A model generated the notes under the pieces. The model did not search any database, was not told the origin of the DNA, and worked only from the letters and a program-made list of their open reading frames with translations. A stretch of 64,000 nt of DNA from Styela clava (lineage: Eukaryota; Chordata; Ascidiacea; Stolidobranchia; Styelidae). Shown piece after piece: positions 23,579 to 35,589 of this stretch. The position numbers and the translations under genes were made by a program. The stretch's first letter is position 1, and each line of letters begins with the position of its first letter. The DNA lies in assembly GCF_964204865.1 (NCBI RefSeq), contig NC_135258.1, positions 12,639,001-12,703,000 on the forward strand. The letters are read 5' to 3'.

Positions 23579-25751
23579 CTCTTCACAGAAAACTATTATT
23601 GACTCAGGTATTGAAGATAGAATAAGGAAATTGAATGTAGTTTCATTGTTAACCTTGCACACATTTTGTGGTATCTCACATACTGGTCTAACATTCGAGG
23701 GATAGTGCACCTGCCAATGACAATGAATGTGATCACTCTGGACCAATTGTATTTCTCAGAATATATGCTCCCCCTCACTTCCGCTATATGTTTGGAATCT
23801 TTGGTTACTAAATATGCTTCCACTTTCATTTAGATATTTTAAACTTTTGTCATACAAATTGCAGTCTGTAAAAATTTCAGTGGAAGGTTATAAAACAAGT
23901 GTTTATTTACTTAAAATGTTGAGTAGTGGAAACAAATGTTATCCATATGAAACTATTTTATGGTGATCTATAAGCAACTCTGCTACTGATAGTTCACCAT
24001 TTTGTTTTATATGGAACATTGGTCGAATAAATTTCTGAACTGCTGAATAATTCACACACATCAAGCAAATGTTATACATTTTTTATTGTATCCCCTGTAA
24101 AGCTGGTCCCGTTATTTCATGCATCTTTTCAAGGCTATGGATGCATAGCCATTGTAGCTGATACAACAGTGCTCTTTTTTGCGATTTGGGTTTTTTTCTC
24201 ATGTGAGAATTATATATTTAAATAGTTGTCTATCTTGAATTCAGGTTGAAGATATTTCTTCTTATGACTACACTTTGTCATGGATTGATGTAGTATTTTT
24301 TCAGCTGGCCTGTGAACCGTCCTTATGCTTGGTGTCTTATATGCAGTTAAAGAGCCTTTTATTGTTTTATTTTTGTAGTTTGTTTTGTGCTGTTATTCAT
24401 GTTGGTGTGTGTTTCTGCGTTCATTGGTTGTCACAGTGTCCACTGCCTTCTGCAGCTTGAAGTGGAAGTTGTATGAATATTAATGTTGTATTGAATATGA
24501 ATGTTAATATTAATCACTAGAATTTAGCAGAGGAAAACAGACCGCTTTTTATCCTTTTTTGTTTCATTCATCCAATTTCCTATTTTAAAACTATTCATTC
24601 TCCTTCGGTATGAGTATAAATAAACATATTTTCCTATATGTTCTCAATATTCAGTGGATCAGTAGTAGTGTACAGTGGCTCAGTTTATAATGTGTGCATG
24701 AAAAGGTTTCTTAATAGGACAATCCTTTTATGTTGTGTTTGCACCAGACATGCAACTGTAATACAAATATCTATTGGTAAGCAATATAGGGTTATCTGTT
24801 TGGTAGTGTAATTTTTACAGCCTGTGAATTGTTGTAAATTGTCTGAGCAGGCTATCAAATGGATTGAATAATATTACTTCAGGGAAATGTTGGCACTGAT
24901 GTTTTATTTTCATGGTGTGTAATTTTAATATTATATTTAGAATATTTGATGTTGCTGAAGTAATTTGTATTGAAAGACTATAAAATACAAAGAAATTTAT
25001 TTCATTAATTCATTTATGTTCTGTTACTTTCATTTGATTCCTAATACCAGTTGTTGCAGATATCATTGCTTGGCAGGTTCAACATTAAGGGTCCAATATT
25101 AAATTATGTGAGCGACAATAGCATTCAACGAAGGAATTGTTCCTGTGAATATTGGAGTGGACAAGTTCAAGGGAATATCCTAAAGAGCGGGCAGGCATAA
25201 ATGATCTGAAGAACTGAAAAAGTTCAGTAGTGAATTTTCATGATAGAACGAGAGCTGAGACCTTCATTTGCAAATTAGATTAACACGCCATCGTAAAAGT
25301 GAAAATATTATACCGGTGATCAGTTGAACAATATTTTGTGTGGGTGACTGTGCAAGACTGGCCGAGGCTTCCTATTCGTTTGTATATCCTGCAGAAAACA
25401 GTAATGTGACCAAAAAAGCCAGGGATAAAGTGGAAACAAAAGAAATAAAGCGGCTTTTTAATTAAGCTATTACTTGAAAGTTGACACCGAGGTTGTGTTA
25501 GTCCAGACCCATGAAAGAATTATGTAAATGATCACAAGTGAATATATCATTAGGAGTTTTCAACTACTGAACAAAATTAACACTATAAAAGTACTATCAT
25601 CTTAGACATTTTTTTAAACGGGTCAGAATACGATTTATTCGGATCACAGTATCCAGCTGACACGCCGATTCATAACAGTATGGCGCTTCATAACCACGTT
25701 GCTTCAAATGCAATCATACAGGAATATTGGGGGTTATTAGACATTAGTACT
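23579..25751. other. SLC33A1 3' UTR and intergenic region
   Basis: AATAAA at 24026-24031 is a likely poly(A) signal, with later TAAATAAAC-type motifs near 24615. No further gene or defined repeat is seen. Confidence 0.4.
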
Positions 25752-25759
25752 ACGTATAT

Positions 25760-27150
25760 CAGGCCTGGGCAAGTTGCGGGCCACATGGGGCCAGCTGCAA
25801 ATTTTCATCCGGTCCGCGAGCAGGCTTCCAGATTTAGACGCTTCCTTTTTTACATACATACAAAATATGCTTTAACTGTGAACAAGCGGAATTTTTACGA
25901 TTATGAAAAAGTCGGTAATAACGTTTGACTAATTTTTTTTAAATTGCCGATTGTTTTTCGTCAGCTCGAGGTGACTCCTAAAGTCACAAATTTCCCTCAA
26001 CATATATATACGTCTTGTTAACGGAACTGTGGAACCATTATGAAAAACGAGTTATTATAAATAAAGGAGTCAATCGGCAAGCAACTTAAATCTAGATTTT
26101 AGAGCGCCAATATAAAATACTAAAATTTGAACAGAAACAAGTTTTGATTTAGAAGGCCCCTCACAGGTTAGAAACGCTGTTGTAGAAATTGGAAACTGAA
26201 AAATTTCTTGTGCCCACGACACACATTTTAATTGAGTTGCTTTCGTGCGCGAGATGTACCTTTTGGACAATTCCAGAACTACCGACGGCGCCTGATATAT
26301 AAGATATTTAATGTAAAGTAAATTCAATCGATTTTCATGGTACTAAAATGAATTTTACTCTGTGTGGTTTCATCGCAGACGTGGGGATTTTCAAAATGAT
26401 AAAAACTTTAAAACAGAGCTAAGTCAGTGTTGCAAGAACAGATCAGATTCGTCGAATTCACGAAATCGAATGAAAATAATCTGGCACTTTACCTCACATT
26501 TTTATATCCGCGGAATGCGGTGGTATTTCAGAGGGGTAATGCCTATATTTTGTCAAGTCAATTGCGGGTTAAGTTGAAAACAATAAAGCAAGACATTTTA
26601 AATGCACCCGTATCGATACATTTTAAATATACCCGTATCGAAAATAGGTGTCAAGACTAAGGGTATATATTCCGGCAGTTTATCTTGCATTTGTATATCC
26701 GTGGTATTTTAGAGCAGTGCATCCCAAACTTTTAAGCTCTCAACGCCTTCCAATGCCATAAAATTTTCCGCGAGCCCAGTTCCCGTTAAAAATGCTATGG
26801 TGACAGCAAAGTTGTATGAATCGCCATTTTTTGCCACCGAAGGCATGGTCCGCAATGCATTCCGCATTGTTACTCACTCTTCAGCATTATTAATGATAAA
26901 ATTCGGCATTGTAATGCAAGGTGCCTTTATTTGATCCTACGTATTGTTTCGAAATTTGTGTTTTAAACTAGTTTCAATAATTGTGCTTTGAATAAAAAGT
27001 CTAACAAAAGTACAATAGATGTAATACTTGTATTATTTGAATGTGTAAAATATATAATAAAATAGCACAATTGACTTTACTAAGTCCGGCCCGCCACTGC
27101 ATTTTGAATTTTCAATGTGGCCCGATACCAAAAATAATTGCCCAGTCGCG
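25760..27150. mobile_element. hAT-type non-autonomous element, TSD ACGTATAT
   Basis: The 1391-bp element is flanked by the 8-bp duplication ACGTATAT at 25752-25759 and 27151-27158. The left end reads CAGGCCTGGGCAAG and the right end, inward, CGCGACTGGGCAA; both are followed by a GCGGGCC/TCGGGCC block and GGGCCACATGG/GGGCCACATTG. A second hAT-like end (CAGTGCATCCCAAAC) starts inside it near 26715. No transposase frame is recognisable. Confidence 0.8.
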
Positions 27151-27492
27151 ACGTATATTATAGCTGGCACCCTGAGGCTTCCATATCGTCGTTTCCGATG
27201 GGTAGTTTGATCGCATTGCTTTCATTTATGGGTAGCGTGGCAAGGTAATATAAAACTCGGTAATGTCAGTTTGGGCATAGTAGTTTTTGCACCCGTGCTC
27301 ACGTCCTGTTATTGTTTATTTCGAGCCACTTTTGAATTCTTTCAATCTTCCTAATGTCACTTTGCGCCCCTTTTATATTTTTAATTCTCCATATTACCTT
27401 ATTGATTATCTTTCTGGTCAAATCGCTTTCTATAGTATGCCTTTCATTCAATTGCACTTGTTCTTGAGTTTTGTATAGTTTAATCTTGAGAT

Positions 27493-28918
27493 TAGAGATG
27501 GGCAATGTAGAATAATTTATTCTAAAATAATTAAATCGAATCCAAAATACCGAATCCTATTCTATTTTCATACTTATACAAATAGTGGGAATTTCCACAT
27601 TGCTGAATTTAGATGTTAAAAAATTGTAAATGTATTACTGTAAATGTATTATTTATTCGAAAATGTTCTGAACATTGGATTTCATTTGATACCAAACAGG
27701 CATTTCCCAGGACATTAAAATTTAAGAATATTACAATATTTTTTGTCTTCAACTGTTCCAAATGTATGTAATCGTAAATACTGATATTCTATATTATGAC
27801 ATGCGTTACACACTTTAAATAGTAAGTGGTGAAATACTAAAATGTATATGAAACGGCGTTAAATCAATATTAATGTTAGTCTGCCGTATACTAAAACATA
27901 CCCGCTGAGAATTAATTAGATGCAGGACCAGTGTGTGGTCTCTGCAACCCATGCGGCCGTTGTAAAATATTAAATTTAACCACTACCAATTAAAAACAAC
28001 TTTTTATTCTGTGCGAGCAAGACTCGTAAAACCAAGTTCCCGTAAACGCTATTAGGTAATAACATCTAAAGACGAATTCATTTTCTGTGATTATCGTTAC
28101 ATATCATTATCTACCCAAACTTGGCCCTACTCAAAATCAATACGTCACTATATTCGCCAGATGCGGCAACTTTTTAAAATTTATCTGCGACCTAAATACT
28201 AGAGACACTCGATCAAACGTGTCTATCTTGAACGATAGAAACGGACCGATAAATATGTAATCTTTTGAGAGTGAAATTTAAATGTGACAGATTTTCACGT
28301 TTTGCGATATAACTTTGTATTTTGGAAAATGGTGTAATAAAATTATTCGTAAATAATATTTGATCTAAATTAATAGCAAGTAATGTTATAACATTTAACG
28401 CATGATTCTTGGTTTACATGCAGCATTTTTTGGGAACACTCGCAGGTCGCGAAAAATCATTTAATGTAAAATGAAGCAAGGCACGTCTGTAAACAATTAC
28501 AGATTGTTGCAATCAGATTATCGGAATAACGCTAGTAAGTCGGCACAAATAATTATTATTATTATACGCTAGCTAGATAGCAAAGAAGGAAAACGCAAAA
28601 ATGGTGCAATAACAAGTCTTCGTCGTGAGGTGTACTTCGCCGACTTCTTGTCCTGAATATGCCGATTGAAATTTCTGTGATAGACGTTCACCGATTTTAC
28701 GGGTTCTTTGCGAGCAAACTCAAGTGTAATTAAACGAAAGAGATTTTCACGCGAAAAAAACGCTCGTCTTTAATCGATAAATTAGAAACCCGAAATACAA
28801 AAATTGACGCATTGCGCCCGAGAGGAGAAAAACCGAATCCTGTTATCGGATCCCGTTGGATTCGAATACTTTGGGATTCGAATTCTCTGGATTCCGTATT
28901 CTATATTGCCCATCCTTA
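27493..28918. mobile_element. hAT-type non-autonomous element, TSD CTTGAGAT
   Basis: The 1426-bp element is flanked by CTTGAGAT at 27485-27492 and 28919-28926. The terminal inverted repeats are TAGAGATGGGCAATGTAG and, inward from the right, TAAGGATGGGCAATATAG, followed on both sides by AATA. No coding sequence is recognisable. Confidence 0.85.
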
Positions 28919-28926
28919 CTTGAGAT

Positions 28927-29339
28927 TGTATATCTCTGCTTTTAGAATGTTTACTGTTATTTTCACTATCAATTGGTTTATCTCATATAAAATTGCAGGT
29001 ACAAAACAGACATATTTGATAATAAAGTGAATTTAAAAACGTTAAGATCTCAAAGTGGTAAGAAAACGTCATGCTACTAGACGACATAATATCTGTTTCT
29101 GCTTCCTGGTCGCAAAGATTAGGGACCCCGCCGTCGTTAGGTTCGTGGCACCGCACGTAATGTGCTAATCTGGGCACCGTGATGCCTTGCTTAAGCTCCG
29201 ACTCCATAATCTTTAAGCCACAGATAATCAACAATTTCTGAAAACAGCAAAAGCTCACTGCATTTCAAAAGATACCTTTTTTATTTATAATATCACAACG
29301 AAACATAAATTGACATCTGTCATTCAAAATTGTTCAATG
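28927..29339. other. flank of the hAT gene, no defined feature
   Basis: The 3' end of the decayed hAT element must lie in or near this stretch, but I could not find its terminal repeat. A block near 29120-29170 (CCCCGCCGTCGTTAGG) resembles part of the SINE body (CTCGCCGTCGTTGGG), too weakly to call. Confidence 0.3.
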
Positions 29340-30609
29340 TTAAAATTCAAAATATCGCAGATTATGATTTAAGAACATTAGCTCCTCAGCAGTATCAGGT
29401 TTAATTCTGTTTCGATGAGGCGTATAAACAGTCCGCCAATGCTAAATAGTCTTTCAATAGAAGATGGTGGGCAAGAAAGGTATTTGTTTGCCATAGAACT
29501 CAAACGAGGAAATATCGATTTATTTTGTTTCCACCAGTATAATATGGGATTCTCGTCTTTTTCGATGAGGCGACATGAAACATATATATATATATATATA
29601 TATCTGAATTTTTTAGAATAATGTCAAGGATTCGCTTCTAGATGATTTTCCATTAGTGGCACGATCCTCGTCCAAGGTTGGTTCAGTTTCGATCACTAGA
29701 CGATCATAACATTTTTCAAAATCTAACTCACTAAAATCGTCTTCACGCAATGCCATGTTAACGTTATCCGTTCCATTTGAGCTAGGGGGCATGAAATTTC
29801 ACTTTAGCCTGTATGAATTGCGGCATCTGATTTGTTCCTCGAGCGTCTCCAACAATTTTTGGCGTTTGATACCTCGATGAAACCTTCGGAACCTATTTAC
29901 ACTATGTGACGGTTCCACGATCGCATTTCAACGATCTAGTGGTCAGCAAAACGCCGAATTGAACCATTATTTAAATGGAAGTCAACAGTAAAGATTTACT
30001 TTTATGAAAAATATATTGCCAAGCTGATTATAGTTGGAGTCAAATGCCAAACCAAAGTTGCCAGAATTGGGTGCATGAAGAGGTGGGTAGTAGTATATAT
30101 TTGCGGTTAGACCACTTCATTTTCCAAATTAGATTCAATTATTGCCAAATTATAGTCCAGATTGTAATAAGTATTTAAAGGTACCGGTAACAGTATAAGT
30201 AAGTATATTTAAATTAAGGTATGACGATAGGGTATAGGAATATATTGGTTACCAATTAAGGATATAAGTAATTGTTTTTCATTCATAGATATTGACTTCA
30301 GCGAGGATAAGTGAATAAGGGTTGTTATTTCACATGTACAGAAATTGTGCATGATTATTTAACCTGTAGAATTATTTTTGATCTCGTACCTGATCGAGCA
30401 CTCAGACGAACAGTAACTTTGTGGAACATTCTCATGAGTTTTACTAATTTACCAATTAGTTTCCCCTTATTAGCATCGACTGTTGGTAAATTAGGCGTAC
30501 CAAGCACATAATTCGCTATAGCTCAAACATCCGCTTCAACTTAATTAAGGTAGGGTAGATACTATTCCATCTTGTCGAAACGCTGTTGAGAAGCTTATGC
30601 TGCGGCCAA
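29340..30609 (-). pseudogene. hAT transposase, C-terminal part (3' fragment of split gene)
   Basis: Minus-strand continuation of the gene at 42630-44776, cut off by the 12-kb element at 30610-42629. Starting at the junction it reads QHKLLNSVSTRWNSIY, a classic hAT block. The hAT dimerisation region lies at 29340-29545: YWWKQNK, IFPRLSSMANKYLS, SSIERLFSIGG and NRIKPDTAEELMFLNHNLR before the stop. A frameshift between FSIGG and NRIKP and several stops in between show it is dead. Confidence 0.85.
30604..30609. repeat. left 6-bp target duplication GGCCAA
   Basis: GGCCAA directly before the left end of the giant palindromic element; the same six bases follow its right end at 42630-42635. Deleting the element and one copy restores the hAT frame as LHGWP joined to QHKLL. 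Confidence 0.9.
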
Positions 30610-30635
30610 AGTAGTATATATATGTCGCACACAAC

Positions 30636-31074
30636 ACAAATTTGTTGTTGAGAACAATGGAAAACACAACATATTTTGTTGTGTAAATGTTGGTGCAAAT
30701 TGTGGTATGTTGTTATGTAATATTGTTTCCGGTATCGGGGGATTAATCGCATTGTTCTGTGCCCTCGTCAACCGTGTGTTAGTCATTAAGTTTATGGTTT
30801 TGCGTATGTTTACTGATCGACGTATGTCAAAATAATTGAAAAACGCCATTTTTTTAAGCGCGTTTTTTAGTTTTCATTTTTTTATATTTTGATTTGTATT
30901 TTTACAGTTGTTTTTATTTTTCAGTACTTTTTTATTTTCGGTTTTTTTTTGATTTTGAAAATTTTTTTTTTTTTTTTTTTTAAATTTTTTTTTTTTTTTA
31001 AAAATTTTTTTTTTTTTTTTTAAATTTTACAAGAAATCGATAGTTCGACATATTATTTACCATAGAGATTCTTT
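30636..31074. other. left-arm-only segment, AT-rich with poly(T)
   Basis: About 440 bp between the terminal repeat tip and the main left arm, without a partner on the right. It includes a long poly(T)/poly(A) tract near 30961-31020. It is either an insertion in the left arm or sequence lost from the right. Confidence 0.6.
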
Positions 31075-34000
31075 TTCACAGACTTTACTGTTGTTTTTGA
31101 TAATTTGCGAATGCAATCAGCATTTCGAGTACATGTACCCACACTACTTGCATTTTGAAATTTGGATTTCATCAATATTACGTAAGTCAGTACGTGTATG
31201 TGAGTATTATACGTCAGCGAAACATGACTGTATTCCTCATATCAATGCTCGCAAGTAGATTGTTCTTCCCCGTATTAGAAGTGAATAAGATATGATTTAT
31301 TTGATTAGCTTTTATCATTGGCAGCTTTCGTTTATGTTCTTTAGCTTCCTAAATAGGCAACCCTAGTGATTTCCCTACATTCCCCAGATGTGACGCCAGA
31401 CTTCAATACCTAACTTCGGTAAAATTGTCTTTGAATATTCAGAAAATGGCATATTTATCAGTGTAGAGTAGATGGTCTGTCATATACATAACACATTTTT
31501 ATAAGTTGCAAATAGTTTCATCGCTATTGGCAAAATATTTACCACCCTCTAAATTTCGAAACACAACCCCCCAATAATGAAAATATATATATATCGACTG
31601 CGATATATATCAGCTTCTCCTATCAAATCCTTCACCTAAATATATCTAAATCAATATTGGAATACTTATATTTTGACTAACACTAGATATGAAACAAGCC
31701 TGCCTGGTGGAATGCCTTAAAATTCATCTCACTAATTTCTAGTATACGCCTGACAAAAAGTACGAGTTTAAAAATAAATATTTTTACAAATCTTTATAAG
31801 GTATTGAAATAATAACTATATATCTGTTGTTATGACTCACGCAGCGTAGGTAGCCATTACTTTCAATTACCTCATTTCCTACTAAGCTGAAATGTGGGTG
31901 GAGTTTTTTCGTTCCACGCTCCACGTACTGCTTTAACCATAAACAAGAACAATCCTTTCGAAACTTCAATGGTCATCTTAGAATTTAGAGGGTGTTTCAA
32001 ATTTTTATTGTTCGTTGTTGACATCAGCAAAACGTCAGTAAACATTTATATAGCGAATCTGAACAATCACTACATTTCTATTGACAGTGGGGGAAAATGT
32101 ACATTTTGAGTTGAACCTATGTGGCCTATTTTCGAGTAAATAAATCTATGCATTGGTATCAAAAATCTGCGCGTTGGAATATTATTTTTCGCATAATATA
32201 TTCTATATATCAAAGTCTCAAGCATTCGGAATGTTCAAGAGGAGGCCGAGATTGGAGAATCAACCTATAAGATTCAATATTTTCATTCCGAGTTCAGATT
32301 TATAGTAAGATGTAACGAGTTTTCTAGAAGCCATTCTTTTATTTTTAGGAATTCCTTCGATGCTCTCAACCCAATTTGGGTTTTTTATTATTCACAGCAC
32401 GCTTTCATATAACATTCGTACAATTCTTTTAGAATTCGGTTGTAATTTTTGCTGAGATTGCGACAGTATTTTAAAGGTTATATCCATAGATATATGTAAA
32501 TATTGCTATATAAGTTTAATATGAAAGCAAACTTCCAACAAGCAGTGACTCAATAGCACGAGTTGTTTTCTACGAAAAGGAGCTCTATGTATTAGCATAT
32601 TTCTGTATAGAAAGGCCGAGTTGTCTGCATGATGATTTGGATGTATACCAAGAAAAAAAAAATAGAAAGAAATAAAACATATTTTGGAAAGATGCAAACA
32701 CTTAATTTTAGCTATCATGCGAGAATATAGGGAGAACACGATCTTGATCTTACTGCGTATTTTATGCAAACGATTCGACTTTCAAGCAAGCTCTGATATT
32801 CAGGCTTGTCCATGGGACACATTTTTCTGTCCCATTCCCATCCCATAGAAATTATGCCTGTCCCATCCCATCAGCGAAGTACAACAAATTTATAGATTTT
32901 ATCAACGATTACACTGACAATAAAAAATTGGTAAATTTTGACTTTTTCTTATAACTATCAGCAAATATATACCTTAGTTTTCACACCAACTTCATTTTCT
33001 AAACAAGCGAAAAATTACAGTTCATTACTATAAAAGAAATAAATTACTTTTTAAAGCTTTTGAAGAAAATAAAAATACATTTTCAAAATTCATAAAACAT
33101 TATTGATCAAAAATTGAATAAAGAACCTAATCACACTATAACACTTCCACGCCCGAAGGACTAAGTGGTATATACTTATCGCTTTGTGTAAAAACTTTCA
33201 CTTGAATCGTTTTTTGTTTTAATTTTTAAATTTTCACTTCATTGGACGCGAAATGGACGTGTCCTTTGTCCTGTCCGATATCCATTTTGTTATTATGCTA
33301 TTGTTGTAGTTGGAATTCTTCTTTTTGTTGTGAAAAAAAAATCGCGTTTCTCATTAACTACAAGACCAATTGCTTTTGCTTTGATTAGTTTCAAAGACTT
33401 GTGTGGTCTTTATGGAATTATTTATTCCAAAATTTTTTACTCTTAACTATATGCACATATATATTTGAGTTTTTACACCAACTTCATCTTGCAGTCAAGC
33501 GAAAAATTACAGCTTATAATTAGAGAAAAATAAATTAGTTTTCAAAATTTTTGATAAAATAAAACACACTTCTCTTATTTTTAACATCCATAAAACAGTA
33601 TTCATCAAAAAATAAATGAAGAATCTAATTATATTGCAAAACCTTCACGCCAGAAGGACCAAATAATATATACCTATGAGAAATGTTTTGCGTCAGCATC
33701 TTTGTTTTGAATTGTTTTTTATTTCAATTTTGGAACTTCATTTTATTGGACACGAAATGTACCTATAATTGCTTTCTTTTTCGTGTTATTGTTACGTTAT
33801 TGTTGGTGTAATTTCACTTTTTGTCGCTTTTCTCTATCTATGGAACCAATTGGTTTGAATTTTGCAGTGGTTAAAGATCGTTGTACTCTAATTAATTTAA
33901 AAAACTTTTGTGGGCTCTATGGAATTATGTGTAATATTAGGCTGTGATTAAAGAGCATTGTTATTGCACATATACTAAAACAAAAACACTCACTCGATCC

Positions 34001-34855
34001 TGTTGATTGCACCTCGGACGTAATTTTGGCAATGCGTACCAAATTCTGTACTTGAATGCACTGGAAAATGGAACCGTTCCAGACTAATGTACAGTTGTAC
34101 TTCGCTGATTGAAATTATTGAGATGATTTGGGCTCCCGAAGTATGCGAACCAAGATGGCGGACATCGGAATGTAACATGTGTACTAGGTTAGGGTTAGGT
34201 CATAATTTCAGGTATGAATACTACGGGAGGCTCTTGGCTAGTATTCGAACTGATAATAGGACTAAAATAAGGAAAATTGGAAAAAAATTATCGCCTAACC
34301 CTAACCTGTTACCCATGTTACGTTCCGATGTCCGCCAACTTGGTTCGCATACATCGGGAGCACCGATGATTCCAATAATATATCTGTCTTAAGGCTACCA
34401 TAATAACAGAAACAAGAGAGCAATTCCAAAATATATGTACACGTTAATCAGAGCGAAGCCTTGCTTACCTTTGACGCTACCGGTACACTCCAAAAATTTC
34501 CGAGTAACTCGTAGCAAGAATTTACAGTATCTAACTGGACAGCCAGAGTTCCCATGGATAAAATAATAAAGCGAAATTTTGGACGAAATATCAGATTTCA
34601 TACGAAATTTAGACATAAAGAAAAGTAATAGCCTTCTGGCAAACAATCAATCTTTAACCACTGAAAATTTTAAAGCCATTGTCCAAGTATTCGAAGAGAG
34701 AAGCTATTTTTAATGATAATGATGACGAATAACAAGAACAACAACAACATAATATCGAAACAATCGCTATGTCCATTAGCGTGTCTAAAAACAAAGACAT
34801 TGTAAGAAAGGTAAGGTTTGTTTTTTCGTCCGGGTGTCAACGGATCGTGGAAGTA
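31075..34855 (+). repeat. left arm of giant palindrome
   Basis: This pairs with 38813-42603 in inverted orientation. Corresponding positions add up to 73666-73668 over most of the arm and 73678 at the outer end, so there are only a few small indels in 3.8 kb and identity is very high. One visible indel is about 11 extra bases in the right arm near 42450. The arm contains repeated AT-rich blocks and the MITE at 34129-34364. Confidence 0.95.
34129..34364. mobile_element. MITE with telomere-like TTAGGG motifs (left-arm copy)
   Basis: A 236-bp element with inverted ends of about 70 bp: GGGCTCCCGAAGTATGCG outward-left, and GTGCTCCCGATGTATGCG read inward from the right, each continuing through GCGGACATCGGAA and TAACATG to GGTTAGGGTTAGG. 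It is flanked by GATGATT at 34122-34128 and 34365-34371. The mirrored copy is at 39304-39539, so insertion came before the palindrome formed. Confidence 0.8.
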
Positions 34856-35417
34856 AAATGGCAAGTTGTTATCAAAATTACCTTGACAACGAACGTTCAT
34901 TATGATTATTATAATATAAAATTAATGATTTCGTGGTAAGGACATTCTCTAAAGTCTAAACTAGACATTGTCAGTAATCATAATTACATACCAATCAGTT
35001 CTTATTGGTGACAGCACATTTGAACCCACGTACATTTGCACCCGCACATTTGCACCCGCAACTTGACAACGAACGTTCATTATGATTATTATAATACAAG
35101 AGAGCTATGCTCAAATATATGAACACGTAGAGTCACATAATTTTGATGACGTCATAGCGAAAAAAAAAGTAATAGCCTTCTGGAGAAAATTTTTATCTTT
35201 AACCACTGAAAATTTCAAAGCAATTGGTCCAGTATTCGAAGAGAAAAGCGACTTTTTAAAAACGTGCCAAAGAACAAGAACAACAACAACATAATATTGA
35301 AACGATCGTTATGTCCACTAGGTGTCCAATAAAATTAATGATATCGTGGTAAGGACATTCTCTAAAGTCTAAACTATACATTGTCAGTAATCATAATTAC
35401 ATACCAATCAGTTCTTA
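34856..35417. repeat. inner left arm with duplicated unit and a 230-bp left-only insert
   Basis: Two copies of a unit running from TTGACAACGAACGTTC through TCTAAAGTCTAAAC to the MITE end (TTGGTGACAGCACA) lie in tandem; the right side has the same arrangement at 37972-38275. In the left inner copy about 225 bp (about 35097-35320) has been inserted, related to 34620-34780 (shared CTTTAACCACTGAAAATTT and AACAAGAACAACAACAACAT). Confidence 0.75.
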
Positions 35418-35589
35418 TTGGTGACAGCACATTTGAACCCACGTACATTTGCACCCGCATACATTTGAACCCACGACAGTTGCACATACATACTATTGCA
35501 CTTATGGAAATTTTTTGTTTACGGATATTTGAACCCATACTAACCCTAACCCATGGGGTGCAAATGTCGGTGGATGCAATAGTATAGAG

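Noticed and set aside
34190-34310. True interstitial telomere from chromosome fusion
   Set aside because: Only two TTAGGG-type units occur per side and they are part of MITE terminal repeats with a target duplication.
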